A DNA stretch of 64,000 nt from Bacteroidales bacterium (lineage in GTDB: Bacteria; Bacteroidota; Bacteroidia; Bacteroidales; GCA-2748055): assembly GCA_029210725.1 (NCBI GenBank), contig JARGFM010000007.1, positions 79,635 through 143,634 on the forward strand, written 5' to 3'. The notes beneath the pieces were generated by a model. It saw only the letters and a program-made list of their open reading frames with translations. It did not search any database and had not been told where the DNA came from. The stretch's first letter is position 1. Each line of letters opens with the position of its first letter. Both the position numbers and the translations under genes were made by a program. Shown here in pieces: positions 26,016-34,960 of the stretch.

Positions 26016-26417
26016 TCAGGACCGGGGGATATAACAGCTGGCTTCCTCCCCGAACCAGGCTTTTCTGTTCCTGGCAAGCAGCCTGTAAACCGCATCTCTG
26101 ATCAAAGGGGGGACCAGAAAGAAAATTCCCAGCATGGGCCAGGGAAAACGCAGATAAAGCGCGATCCTCAGAATGGCCCCCGAGCGTTCGTACTTTTTCC
26201 CGTTCATGATCAGAAGAAGCGTATCACTCCGATGGCCGCTCCCCCGGGGCTTATCGGGATCTCCCTCCGGGTTCCCCACCGGCGGAACAGGCAGCAGCTG
26301 CAAGGGAACAAAAGAGAAACGTTTCCGTGGATCATTCCGGATGATCCATCGGACCGACCTGCTGCAGAGCCTGCAATAGCCATCATAATATACCGTCCGG
26401 CCCTCCTTCATAAACAA
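26016..26417 (-). CDS. DCC family protein (DUF393), predicted thiol-disulfide oxidoreductase
   Basis: A 133-residue DUF393 protein. The family is named for its DxxCxxC motif, here YYDGYCRLCSRSVRWI near residue 11. The SDTLLLIMNGKKYERSGAILRIA middle and LIRDAVYRLLARNRKAWFG end are the other conserved blocks. It has a moderately hydrophobic stretch near residues 90-110 that might touch the membrane. The CxxC suggests redox activity; no substrate is known. The HRSD loop region is proline- and glycine-rich. It stands alone between the palindrome region and lemA. Confidence 0.85.
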   Translation of the reverse strand: MFMKEGRTVYYDGYCRLCSRSVRWIIRNDPRKRFSFVPLQLLPVPPVGNPEGDPDKPRGSGHRSDTLLLIMNGKKYERSGAILRIALYLRFPWPMLGIFFLVPPLIRDAVYRLLARNRKAWFGEEASCYIPRS

Positions 26418-26546
26418 ATAACAAGTGTGCCGGTCAAAGGTTGTTTTAATCGATTTTTCACCGATATTTTACCTTTCCCGGAAGCTATCGCGGGACATTG
26501 TATATATTTACTCTTTCTAAACTGCAAACGATAAATACAGATTCAT

Positions 26547-27137
26547 ATGAAAAAGAAGAACAGAACCTGGCTTATTATTGGCATTGTTGTTGTAATTGCC
26601 ATTCTCTGGGGAGTACAGAAATACAACGGATTCGTGGTCCTGGAAGAGGGTGTAACCGGTCAGTGGGCCAACGTGGAGAATGTCTACCAGCGCCGGGGCG
26701 ACCTGATCCCTAACCTGGTCAATACCGTCAGGGGCTATGCCGATTTTGAACAGGAGACCCTTACGCAGGTTATTGAGGCACGTGCCAAAGCCACCAGTGT
26801 GACTATCGATCCGGGCAACCTGAGCCCGGAATCACTGGCTTCCTTTCAGCAGGCCCAGGATGGATTGAGTTCTGCCCTGTCCAGGCTGCTGGTTACCATT
26901 GAACGCTATCCCGATCTGAAGGCCAATCAGAATTTCATGGATCTTCAGAAACAGCTTGAAGGTACCGAGAACCGGATTGCCGTAGAGCGGAGAAAATTTA
27001 ATGAGATCACCCGGGGCTTCAACACCGCTGTCCGGAGATTTCCCGCCAGTGTGGTCGCCGGGATCACCGGTTTTGATCAAAAAGGATATTTTGAAGCTGT
27101 GGAAGGCAGCGAAACTGCTCCGGTGGTGGAGTTTTAG
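26547..27137 (+). CDS. LemA family protein
   Basis: A 196-residue protein with an N-terminal membrane anchor (about residues 7-24) and a helical-bundle LemA domain outside. Conserved motifs are GQWANVENVYQRRGDLIPNL, then NFMDLQKQLEGTENRIAVERRKFNE and VVAGITGF. The cellular role of LemA is poorly known; it is commonly cotranscribed with TPM-domain proteins, as here. The following TPM gene begins 17 nt after the stop. Confidence 0.93.
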   Translation: MKKKNRTWLIIGIVVVIAILWGVQKYNGFVVLEEGVTGQWANVENVYQRRGDLIPNLVNTVRGYADFEQETLTQVIEARAKATSVTIDPGNLSPESLASFQQAQDGLSSALSRLLVTIERYPDLKANQNFMDLQKQLEGTENRIAVERRKFNEITRGFNTAVRRFPASVVAGITGFDQKGYFEAVEGSETAPVVEF

Positions 27138-27154
27138 CGATCATGCAGGGAACT

Positions 27155-27601
27155 ATGAATGCGGTAAATTTTTTTTCCAAAGAGGAGAAAGAGCTGATCA
27201 AATCGGCTGTGAAAAAGGCCGAGCAAAACACTTCCGGGGAGATCCGGGTTCATCTGGACACGCGCTGCAGGGAGGATGTGATGGACCGGGCAGCCTGGTG
27301 GTTTAAAAAACTGTCCATGCACCTGACAGAGCAGCGCAACGGAGTGCTTTTCTACCTGGCTGTAAAAGACCGGAAATTTGCCATCCTGGGCGATGCCGGG
27401 ATCAATGCGGTCACACCCGGCCACTTCTGGGACAAGATCAAGGAGAAGATGGCGGAACATTTTTCCGAAGGGGATTTTTCGGGAGGACTCCAGGAAGGCA
27501 TCCTGATGGCCGGGCAAGCCCTGAAAGAGAAGTTCCCATACCAGGACGGGGATGTGAATGAGTTGACGGACGAAATATCTTTTGGAGGAGATGATAAATA
27601 A
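27155..27601 (+). CDS. TPM domain protein, soluble form
   Basis: A 148-residue protein that is essentially one TPM (TLP18.3/Psb32/MOLO-1) domain without a signal peptide. It has the TSGEIRVHLD strand, an aromatic-rich helix, GVLFYLAVKDRKFAILGDAGIN and a SGGLQEGILMAGQAL helix. The domain in other proteins has phosphatase-like or assembly roles, none proven for this group. ATG 27155 fits the family start; an ATG at 27143 would add four residues. It belongs to a lemA-TPM-TPM operon. Confidence 0.85.
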   Translation: MNAVNFFSKEEKELIKSAVKKAEQNTSGEIRVHLDTRCREDVMDRAAWWFKKLSMHLTEQRNGVLFYLAVKDRKFAILGDAGINAVTPGHFWDKIKEKMAEHFSEGDFSGGLQEGILMAGQALKEKFPYQDGDVNELTDEISFGGDDK

Positions 27602-27616
27602 ATTAAAAAATTACTT

Positions 27617-28411
27617 GTGAAAAAGACTCTGATTATTACCCTCTCTCTCCTTTTTGTCCTGCCCCTGTGGAGCAGTGCACAGGAAGAGCTTCCGGTACCG
27701 CCGGCTCCCCAGTCGTGGGTAAACGACTTTGCCGGAGTATTTAACAGCACCGAGGCTGCTTCCCTGGAGCGAAAACTGGGTGAATTTGAATTCCGCTCCT
27801 CCACACAGATATTCATCGTCACCCTGGACGACAACGGGGGCTATTCCGCCTCCGATCTGGCCCCGAGGATCGGGGAGCAGTGGGGCATCGGCCAGCAGGG
27901 CCGTGATAACGGCCTGCTGGTATTGATGGATATGCAGAAAAATGATGTTTTTATCTCCACCGGCTATGGCCTGGAAGAGTATATCCCCGATATCACTGCC
28001 TCGCGGATCGTCCAGAATGAAATGATTCCCAATTTTAAAAACGGGGACTTCTATGTGGGTATCGATGCAGCTACCGATGTCATGATCTCCCTGCTGGATG
28101 GTAAATTCACTGCCGATCAGTACAGGAAACAGAGCTCATCGGGCGGCTCCACCATCGGTGGAATCATCTTTATGATCATCCTCTTTTCCATCATATTCGG
28201 AGGCAGGAGAAGAAGTGCGGGCATGGGGCGCAGCAACCTGCCCTTGTGGCTGGCCCTTGGAATGCTGTCAGGCGGCCGGCACTCAGGCAGCTTTGGAAAC
28301 TTTTCGTCCGGCGGGGGCGGATTTGGAGGCGGAGGCGAAGGCGGATTTGGAGGCTTCTCCGGGGGCGGCGGCGGCTCCTTTGGTGGAGGGGGTGCCGGCG
28401 GAAGCTGGTAA
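27617..28411 (+). CDS. TPM domain protein with Gly-rich tail (YgcG-like)
   Basis: A 264-residue exported protein: signal peptide (1-21), periplasmic TPM domain (about 30-170, with VNDFAGVFNS and DNGLLVLMDMQKNDVFISTGYGLEEY), one transmembrane segment (about 180-195) and a glycine/serine/phenylalanine-rich tail ending GGAGGSW. The tail makes the DNA from about 28300 to 28411 very G-rich. The start is GTG; no SD sequence is apparent, and the upstream region is A-rich. It is the last gene of the lemA cluster and likely works with LemA at the inner membrane. Confidence 0.9.
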   Translation: MKKTLIITLSLLFVLPLWSSAQEELPVPPAPQSWVNDFAGVFNSTEAASLERKLGEFEFRSSTQIFIVTLDDNGGYSASDLAPRIGEQWGIGQQGRDNGLLVLMDMQKNDVFISTGYGLEEYIPDITASRIVQNEMIPNFKNGDFYVGIDAATDVMISLLDGKFTADQYRKQSSSGGSTIGGIIFMIILFSIIFGGRRRSAGMGRSNLPLWLALGMLSGGRHSGSFGNFSSGGGGFGGGGEGGFGGFSGGGGGSFGGGGAGGSW

Positions 28412-28432
28412 GTTTTTGCTATATTAATCCCC

Positions 28433-29500
28433 GTGAAAAGAAGCTTCCTTATGCTGGCCGGGCTAATTCTCTGCCTGGCTGCCCTGGCACAACAAGAGCA
28501 GCTGAAGCTGGTCTTTACTGGCGATATCATGGGTCATGACAGCCAGATAGCCTCCGCCCTGGCCACCGGTGAACCTGCTTATGATTATAAGCCCTGTTTT
28601 CAATATCTCAGGTCCTACCTGCAGGAGGCCGACCTGGTGATCGGGAACCTGGAGGTCACTTTTGCCGGAGAGCCTTTTACCGGCTATCCGGCCTTTTCCA
28701 GTCCGGATGAACTGGCTGAGGCCCTGAAATGGGCGGGTTTTGATATCCTGGTAAATGCCAACAACCATGCCCTGGACAGGGGAAGAAAGGGACTGGTAAG
28801 GACCCTGGAGGTGCTCGACAGGCAGGAGATCATCCAGACCGGCACCTTTCCCGATACCGCTTCCCGTTCCTCCTTCTATCCCCTGATCGTCGAGAAGAAA
28901 GGGATCCGGATCGCTTTGCTCAACTACACTTACGGGACCAACGGGATCAGGGACCAGCCCCCCGCCGTGGTGAACCGCATCGACAAAGTCCAGATCAGGA
29001 AAGATCTTCAGAAAGCCCGGAGTGCTCAACCCGATTTTATTCTGGCGATCATGCACTGGGGCCAGGAGTACCAGCTTACCCAGAACAGGGAGCAGGAGGA
29101 GCTGGCTGCCTTCCTCTTTCAACACGGGGCCCATGCGGCTATCGGTTCACACCCCCATGTGGTCCAGCCCATCCGGGGTGAAGGAGCCGGGAACCTGGTG
29201 GTCTATTCCCTGGGGAACCTGATATCCAACCAGCGCAGCAGGTACCGCGATGGAGGCATCATCTTCGAGATGGTGATATCAAAAGAACCACAGGAAGTCA
29301 GCAGCTTTGCCTACCTTCCCGTATGGGTCTGGAAACCGCAAACAAAAAAAGGCACCGGCTTTACGCTGGTGCCTGCTAATCTTGATCCTGCTTCCCCGGA
29401 CCTTCCCGATATGCCTGCGAAAGACCGGGCTGACATGGAGCTGTTTCTGGAAGATACCCGTTCCCGCCTCTCAGGCTGCAGGGAGGTAATCACTCCATAG
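28433..29500 (+). CDS. CapA-like metallophosphatase domain protein (first copy)
   Basis: A 355-residue exported protein (signal peptide to about residue 20, ending LAQQ) with the PGA_cap calcineurin-like domain found in CapA of poly-gamma-glutamate capsule loci. The metal-site motifs are visible: FTGDIMGHD, GNLEVTF, NANNHALDRG, IMHWGQEY and GSHPHVVQP. Only the domain is shared with CapA; there is no capB or capC here, so a capsule role is not supported. The start is GTG at 28433, which gives a better signal peptide than the ATG 18 nt later. Confidence 0.88.
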   Translation: MKRSFLMLAGLILCLAALAQQEQLKLVFTGDIMGHDSQIASALATGEPAYDYKPCFQYLRSYLQEADLVIGNLEVTFAGEPFTGYPAFSSPDELAEALKWAGFDILVNANNHALDRGRKGLVRTLEVLDRQEIIQTGTFPDTASRSSFYPLIVEKKGIRIALLNYTYGTNGIRDQPPAVVNRIDKVQIRKDLQKARSAQPDFILAIMHWGQEYQLTQNREQEELAAFLFQHGAHAAIGSHPHVVQPIRGEGAGNLVVYSLGNLISNQRSRYRDGGIIFEMVISKEPQEVSSFAYLPVWVWKPQTKKGTGFTLVPANLDPASPDLPDMPAKDRADMELFLEDTRSRLSGCREVITP

Positions 29501-29513
29501 AGGACTGCCGAAG

Positions 29514-30272
29514 CTAGCCGGTATCCCCGGAGTCTACCAGAATTCGCCCGCAGTATTCACAAACAATAATCTTTTTCTTGGAAGCGATATCCAGTTGACG
29601 CTGCGGAGGTATCTTATTAAAACAACCGCCACAGGCATCCCTTTCAACCGGCACAACAGCCAGACCATTCCGGGCATTCCCCCTGATCTTCTTGTAGGCC
29701 GTTAGCAAACGCTCCTCGATAATACTCTCCAGTTCGGCGGATTTTTTCTCCATCACACTCTCCTCCTTCTGGGTCTCATCGATGATATCATCCAGTTCTT
29801 TCTTCTTATTCTCCAGATCCAGTTTGCGTCCTTCCAGCACCTCGGTCGACTCGGCGATGATTCCCTTTTTTTCATCAATCTGGACGGTAAACTCCCGAAT
29901 ACGCTTTTCTGCCAGTTCAATTTCAAGAGTCTGGAATTCAATCTCTTTGGACAGGGAGTCGTATTCCCGGTTGTTCCTTACATTGTTCTGCTGCTCCTGG
30001 TATTTCTTAATAAGCTCCTGGGACTTGGCAATCTCCTGCTTCTTCCCGCTGATGGATCTCTGCAGTCCATCAATATCATCCTCATATTTGGAAACCCTGG
30101 TTTGCAGTCCCTCAATTTCATCCTCCAGATCCTGTACCTCCAGGGGCAACTCACCGCGCAGGATTCTGATTCTGTCTATGGCAGTATCGACCAGCTGCAG
30201 GTCATATAAGGCTTTTAATTTCTCTGCAACTGTCATCTCAACGACCTCTGCATCTTTTTTTGCTTTCGCCAT
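29514..30272 (-). CDS. Coiled-coil protein with C-terminal zinc ribbon
   Basis: A 252-residue protein whose first 190 residues form a long charged coiled coil (repeated Glu/Lys/Leu heptads). A C-terminal C4 zinc ribbon follows: CGGCFNKIPP and CEYCGRIL supply the four Cys ligands. Related proteins (zf-RING_7 / DUF164 type) are thought to bind nucleic acid. It follows the Nif3-like gene by three bases, and the two are neighbours in many Bacteroidota, but their joint function is unknown. Confidence 0.88.
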   Translation of the reverse strand: MAKAKKDAEVVEMTVAEKLKALYDLQLVDTAIDRIRILRGELPLEVQDLEDEIEGLQTRVSKYEDDIDGLQRSISGKKQEIAKSQELIKKYQEQQNNVRNNREYDSLSKEIEFQTLEIELAEKRIREFTVQIDEKKGIIAESTEVLEGRKLDLENKKKELDDIIDETQKEESVMEKKSAELESIIEERLLTAYKKIRGNARNGLAVVPVERDACGGCFNKIPPQRQLDIASKKKIIVCEYCGRILVDSGDTG

Positions 30273-30275
30273 TTA

Positions 30276-31373
30276 CTAAAAATATTTAATTGGATTTTTT
30301 TCAGTTTCCGATAAACGGACTGCAAATTTAGGGAATTTTTTTCTAAGTAGATCATAAAAAAGCTCCCGTGTAAACTGCTCACCTTCAAAATGACCGATAT
30401 CCATCACCACGATCTTTCCATCAGCTTCCAAAAACTGATGGTATTTCATATCGCCTGTCACAAAAACATCCGCCCCGACTGCTTTAGCCTTTCCCAGCAG
30501 AAAACTGCCCGATCCTCCGCAAAGCGCCACCTTTTTCACCCCTTTTCCCAGAAGCTTGCTGTGCCTGACAACACTGGCCCGGCACCGGTCTTTCAGAAAT
30601 CCCAGGAAGGCCTCCTCATCCATGGGATGCTCCAGTCTGCCGATCATCCCCATGCCCCTCCGGGGATCCTTGTTTTCCAGGGGATAAAGATCATAGGCCA
30701 CCTCTTCGTAGGGGTGGGAAGAGCTCATGGCCCTGACCACCGCGGAAGCCAGTTCAGCCGGAACAATGGTCTCCAGTCTGGTTTCTGCTTCCTGGTGAAA
30801 AACCCCGCTTTCTCCGGCAAAGGGATGGCTTCCCTCCCCCCCCCTGAAGGTTCCGGTGCCCTCGAGATTGAAGCTGCAGTGGTCGTAGGCTCCTATTTCT
30901 CCCGCTCCGGCATCAAACATAGCCTGACGAACCCGTTCCAACTGTGCATGGGGAACAAAGACCACCAGCTTTTTCAGGGCTCCCCCGACCGGATCCAGAA
31001 TCTCCTGATCCACCAGCCCCAGCCGGTTTGCCAGTGCGCTGTTCACTCCTCCCCTGATGGCATCAAAGTTGGTATGGCCGCTGTAGATCGCTATCTCTTT
31101 TTGAATGGCCAGTTTCACAATCCGTTCGGGCATGGAAGAGCCTGTCACAGATTTCAGTCCACCGAAAATGACCGGATGATGCGAAACCACCAGGTTTAAT
31201 CCCAGTTTTTCCGCTTCGAGCACCAGCTCCTCGCTTACATCCAGAGCTACCAGAATCCCGCTTACCTTCATGCCCGGATCACCTACCTGCAATCCTGAAT
31301 TATCGTATGATTCCTGCAGCGAGAGTGGCGCCAGGCCCTCCAGGTAAGCGGTAATCTCTCTGAGTGTGATCAT
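30276..31373 (-). CDS. Nif3-like dinuclear metal-centre protein (DUF34)
   Basis: A 365-residue protein of the NIF3/GTP cyclohydrolase I type 2 family. Metal ligands are visible in VVSHHPVIFGG, SGHTNFDA and MDIGHFEGEQF. Its length reflects the inserted PII-like domain (about residues 130-235, with VFVPHAQLERVRQAMFDAG and SSHPYEEVAYDLYP), as in the long form YqfO. The biochemical role is unsettled despite known structures. It overlaps the upstream MerR gene by four bases and lies three bases before the zinc-ribbon gene, a tight operon. Confidence 0.92.
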   Translation of the reverse strand: MITLREITAYLEGLAPLSLQESYDNSGLQVGDPGMKVSGILVALDVSEELVLEAEKLGLNLVVSHHPVIFGGLKSVTGSSMPERIVKLAIQKEIAIYSGHTNFDAIRGGVNSALANRLGLVDQEILDPVGGALKKLVVFVPHAQLERVRQAMFDAGAGEIGAYDHCSFNLEGTGTFRGGEGSHPFAGESGVFHQEAETRLETIVPAELASAVVRAMSSSHPYEEVAYDLYPLENKDPRRGMGMIGRLEHPMDEEAFLGFLKDRCRASVVRHSKLLGKGVKKVALCGGSGSFLLGKAKAVGADVFVTGDMKYHQFLEADGKIVVMDIGHFEGEQFTRELFYDLLRKKFPKFAVRLSETEKNPIKYF

Positions 31374-31699
31374 GTAACCAGGTCAGTGAGCATGTCCTTG
31401 ATTTGTTCCAGGGACCTGATGATTTCAAAATTATGTTCCGTATCCTCCTTATTCTCTTTCATCTTCTTACTGGCCCCTTTAAGGGTCATTCCTTTCTCCT
31501 TCACCAGGTGGTAGATAATATGAAAATTTTCAATATCCTTCTTTGTAAAAAGCCGGTTGCCCTTCTTATTCTTTTTTGGCTTAATGATATCAAATTCCTT
31601 CTCCCAGAACCTGATCAGGGAAGTGTTGACATCAAACATTTTCGCCACCTCCCCGATGGAGTAATAAAGCTTTTCCACTCTGGCTTCCTTATAAGGCAT
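31370..31699 (-). CDS. MerR family transcriptional regulator
   Basis: A 109-residue regulator consisting mainly of the winged helix-turn-helix: YYSIGEVAKMFDVNTSLIRFWEKEF, then RLFTKKDIENFHIIYHLVKEKGMTL. The remaining C-terminal part is short and charged with no metal-binding Cys, so the signal it senses is unclear. It is the first gene of the MerR-Nif3-zinc-ribbon operon, an arrangement widely kept in Bacteroidota. An M23 peptidase gene is often adjacent in the phylum; here a CapA-like gene intervenes. Confidence 0.88.
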   Translation of the reverse strand: MPYKEARVEKLYYSIGEVAKMFDVNTSLIRFWEKEFDIIKPKKNKKGNRLFTKKDIENFHIIYHLVKEKGMTLKGASKKMKENKEDTEHNFEIIRSLEQIKDMLTDLVT

Positions 31700-31732
31700 G
31701 GGACACTGGTTTTCAGTTAAACAGAGTTCAAT

Positions 31733-32944
31733 TTAATCATTTTTCCAGAGAATTCCATCACTGTCCACCACCAGCTCCTGTTCAGGAAAATCAGCTTCGC
31801 TCAGCTCCCTGAGTCTTGCCAGAGCCCTGGCAGACGGATCAATTCTTGGTCCACCCTCTCCAGGCTGGTAGATGGAGACCACCTCTCCCTGCAGAAATCC
31901 ACCCTCCCGGTCCACAGTGACCTTTATAATGGGGGCGATTCCGTTGGGCCCGCTGAGGTTAAATCGCCTGTAGGTGGCAAAATTCCCGAGGCTGTAACAA
32001 ATCAAACGGTCTTTGTAGAGCTCCACCGCCCTGGTCACATGCGGTCCGTGCCCGAATACCACATCGGCACCCGCATCCACCACCCGGTGTGCAAAGTGGT
32101 ATACACTGCCCCGGTTGTACCCCAGGTACTCCTCGTCACCCCGTACCACATGCTGGTGATCTTTTCCCTCCGCGCCTCCGTGAAAAGAGATAATCACCAC
32201 ATCGGCCAGAGAATCCAGCATGGCTGTAATTTCAGCGGCCCTGTCATAATCCTTCAGGTCCATGGTGCCCTTGTTGGGAGCAAAAGCAGCAAATCCATAT
32301 ACGACCCCCTCCTTTTCAAACAGGGTCCATGGATAACCTACAAATCCGGCAAAAGCAAGGCCTGCCGAATCAAGCAATGCGGCGGTGGATGCTCTGCCCG
32401 CCGGTCCGAAATCGTTCACATGATTATTAGCCACACTCAGCACATCATAGCCCGCATGCACGATACAGGATAAGAAGTGTTCCGGCATCCGGAACACATA
32501 GCACTGACTCAGGTTCCTGCATTTTTTCGGGCTGCCTCCCTGTGGACAGAATACCCCCTCCAGGTTTCCGAAAAGCAGGTCGCCCGACTGAAGAACTTCA
32601 TGCACCGGCCTGAGAATGGGGCTGCAGTCGGCTCCCGGGGGAAGATAACTCTCTGATGGATAGTTTGTCCCCAGCATAATATCCCCTGTTCCGATAATGG
32701 TCAGGGAGCCCTCGCGGAGCGAGTCTTCCAGGTAGAGATAACTCCAGAGCATGGAATCGCTCAGGGCCGGGGCAGCAAGTTCCGGGGGAATGGTATCGGC
32801 CAGAGACTCTTCTTCAGGGTGAAGGGCCAGACTGTCCTGAATCCAGTAATCCGGGGTGGGACGGGGAAGAAAGACCGGCCCGGGCTTTTGCGCCTGCAGG
32901 GTGAACACCAGTAAGACCATTAAACCTGCAAACACCAGCCTCAT
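31733..32944 (-). CDS. CapA-like metallophosphatase domain protein (second copy)
   Basis: A 403-residue exported protein: signal peptide (about 1-18, ending LQAQ), a proline- and acid-rich spacer of about 60 residues, then the PGA_cap domain. Motifs are GTGDIMLGTNYP, GNLEGVF, VANNHVNDFG, ISFHGGAEG and GHGPHVTRAVE. Sequence differs clearly from the copy at 28433, so the two are distant paralogues. It lacks capsule genes nearby. It could act on the cell-wall peptide or a surface polymer given the three peptidase genes upstream, but that is inference. Confidence 0.87.
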   Translation of the reverse strand: MRLVFAGLMVLLVFTLQAQKPGPVFLPRPTPDYWIQDSLALHPEEESLADTIPPELAAPALSDSMLWSYLYLEDSLREGSLTIIGTGDIMLGTNYPSESYLPPGADCSPILRPVHEVLQSGDLLFGNLEGVFCPQGGSPKKCRNLSQCYVFRMPEHFLSCIVHAGYDVLSVANNHVNDFGPAGRASTAALLDSAGLAFAGFVGYPWTLFEKEGVVYGFAAFAPNKGTMDLKDYDRAAEITAMLDSLADVVIISFHGGAEGKDHQHVVRGDEEYLGYNRGSVYHFAHRVVDAGADVVFGHGPHVTRAVELYKDRLICYSLGNFATYRRFNLSGPNGIAPIIKVTVDREGGFLQGEVVSIYQPGEGGPRIDPSARALARLRELSEADFPEQELVVDSDGILWKND

Positions 32945-32959
32945 AGCCTGTACCCTGTA

Positions 32960-33925
32960 TCAGTTAATATCAAAGGAGGGATCAGCCTGGGAGAGCATGT
33001 CAATCATTTTCTCAAACTCTTTGGCCGAAAGATCGTTGGTATAATAGTTAATCGGATCCACCGGGCGTCCGTTCACATGAACCTCGTAATGGAGATGGGG
33101 CGACTTGGAGAGCCCTGTGCTCCCTACCCTGGCAATTACCTCACCCCGCTTAACCTTCTGTCCGACCTCCACGAGAACTTCATCGCAGTGACCATAGACG
33201 GTGCGGAATCCAAATCCATGATCAATCAATACCTTTTTCCCGAAGCCGCCTGCCCGGTACCCCGCCTGGAGCACCTCTCCGTCTGCAGTGGCATAGATAT
33301 TGGTTCCCCTCGGCGCAGTCAGATCGATGCCTTCATGGGGCCTGACCACCTTCAGTATGGGATGCATTCGTGTTCCGAAAGAAGATCCGAAGCGAACCAG
33401 ATCCTTCATCCCGATAGGCTGAATTGCCGGTCGCGCTGCCATCCACTCCTCCTTGTCCCAGGCCAGGTCAATGACTTCATCAAAGGAGGTGGACTGCATC
33501 ACCAGCTTACGCTCGATCTGATCTATGTTCATATAGGTCTCCCGGAGAAGATCTTCATATTTTTGCTGCTCCAGCCAACTGTATTTTTCCGATCCCCCCA
33601 CACCCACGCTCCGGATAGCCCAGGGCCGGACCTCAAAATATACCCGGTAAATATGGTCGTCATTAAAAGCCATTTGATCAAGTTTTTGCTCATAACTTGC
33701 AAAATCCCTGTTCATCAGGCTTAGTTCATAGGTGATTTTCTGCTGCTTGGCCTCCAGGTTTTCTGTTCGGGGAGAGCTTATAAAAAAGTCCCTGAAAAAC
33801 AGAAATGCTGCAGATATAGAGAGAGTTAACCCTAAAAAAACCAGGAAACGCACAAATTTTTGCCTCTGGCTGAATTCGATCTTCTGGTAGCTTAGTGTTT
33901 GAGGGTTAAACCGGAATCTCTCCAT
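32960..33925 (-). CDS. M23 family metallopeptidase, third of three
   Basis: A 321-residue inner-membrane-anchored LytM-type endopeptidase. After a cytosolic start with FNPQTLSYQKIEF, a transmembrane helix spans about residues 26-48. A coiled-coil/linker region reaches about residue 185 and the M23 domain follows. Zinc ligands are in PHEGIDLTAP (His, Asp) and SPHLHYEV (HxH), all intact, so it should be catalytically active or at least fold with zinc. Such enzymes cut peptidoglycan cross-links. ATG 33925 is used because the shared motif begins two residues later; an ATG at 33961 would overlap the upstream paralogue by 8 nt. Confidence 0.9.
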   Translation of the reverse strand: MERFRFNPQTLSYQKIEFSQRQKFVRFLVFLGLTLSISAAFLFFRDFFISSPRTENLEAKQQKITYELSLMNRDFASYEQKLDQMAFNDDHIYRVYFEVRPWAIRSVGVGGSEKYSWLEQQKYEDLLRETYMNIDQIERKLVMQSTSFDEVIDLAWDKEEWMAARPAIQPIGMKDLVRFGSSFGTRMHPILKVVRPHEGIDLTAPRGTNIYATADGEVLQAGYRAGGFGKKVLIDHGFGFRTVYGHCDEVLVEVGQKVKRGEVIARVGSTGLSKSPHLHYEVHVNGRPVDPINYYTNDLSAKEFEKMIDMLSQADPSFDIN

Positions 33926-33953
33926 ACGGAACGCAATATACCAAAAAAGTGTA

Positions 33954-34916
33954 TTAATCAAAAGACTGGCCCGACATCATCGAAATAACGATCGCCCGGT
34001 CATATTTTTCCGGGGTCAGATCCAGAAAAAAGTAGTTAATGGGATTCATGGGCTCACCATTCAGATGTACTTCATAATGAAGGTGGGGGGCCACGCTCAG
34101 TCCCGAATCGCCCACTGTTCCGATCTGATCGCCCCGCTTTACCCGGGCCCCCTGCCTCACCATCAATTCGTCCAGACAGGCATAGAAGGTGCTGTAGCCA
34201 AAGTCGTGTTCAATCCGTATCTGGTTTCCAAGTCCGCGTTCTGAGCGGACAGCCGACTCTACCTGGCCATCCGCAGCAGCAAATACAGGAGTCCCCACCG
34301 GGGCAGAAAAATCGATCCCGTTGTGCATCTTGAAAATCTTATAGATGGGATGGATGCGATTACCAAATCCTGAGGCGATGAGGGTCAGGTCCTGATTCTC
34401 GATGGGCTGAATGGCCGGAATGAAAGGAAGCATCTCCAACTGCTTCTCTCCCCTGATCATCAGGATATCGTACTGCGTTTTGCTTTGTTTCAGATGAAGC
34501 ATCAGGGAATCCAGTTTCCGGGCCGAATGGTGAACAATCTCTTTATCCGGGGTCTTCAGCAGTTTCTGATAGTCCAGGCCTGTAAGCTGGTTACCGGCTG
34601 TCTGTACAGGTTCTGTTTCGAAGATCACCCGGTAAATATCCTTGTCAATCTGCTCCACTTCCTGGATGACCGTATCCACCATCTGCTTTCTCTCACTGAG
34701 TGCCTCATACTGTTCCAGGAGCATTTCGTTCTCTCTCCGGATCTGCCGCTCCCTTGGAGTATCAAAAAAGAGTGAATAGACTACATTCAGGAGCACGGCA
34801 ATCACCACTATGGCTGCCATATAGATAACAAAACGCCATATACGGGCTCCCAGACTGTCATCCAGCTTCCTGTAATCCAGATTTTCCGGGTTGAATTTAA
34901 ACTTCGAATGCTCCAT
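33954..34916 (-). CDS. M23 family metallopeptidase, second of three
   Basis: A 320-residue paralogue of the flanking two genes. It begins KFKFNPENLDYRKLDD, then a transmembrane helix (about 29-50), a coiled-coil region rich in Glu/Gln to about residue 170, and an M23 domain with MHNGIDFSAPVGTP and APHLHYEVHLNG holding the zinc ligands. It would face the periplasm and cut or regulate cutting of peptidoglycan. It ends 28 nt before the preferred start of the third copy and begins about 100 nt after the first copy, so the three are probably cotranscribed. Confidence 0.9.
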   Translation of the reverse strand: MEHSKFKFNPENLDYRKLDDSLGARIWRFVIYMAAIVVIAVLLNVVYSLFFDTPRERQIRRENEMLLEQYEALSERKQMVDTVIQEVEQIDKDIYRVIFETEPVQTAGNQLTGLDYQKLLKTPDKEIVHHSARKLDSLMLHLKQSKTQYDILMIRGEKQLEMLPFIPAIQPIENQDLTLIASGFGNRIHPIYKIFKMHNGIDFSAPVGTPVFAAADGQVESAVRSERGLGNQIRIEHDFGYSTFYACLDELMVRQGARVKRGDQIGTVGDSGLSVAPHLHYEVHLNGEPMNPINYFFLDLTPEKYDRAIVISMMSGQSFD

Positions 34917-34960
34917 TCACACGTCTCAGTCAAACAATTGAGTGCAAAAATAGGAAATAT

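Noticed and set aside
28311..28411. G-rich repeats as a CRISPR-like or structural repeat array
   Set aside because: They simply code for the Gly/Ser/Phe-rich tail of the TPM protein and are irregular, with no spacers.
28433..29500. Poly-gamma-glutamate capsule locus
   Set aside because: Only the CapA-like domain is present; capB, capC and capE equivalents are missing.
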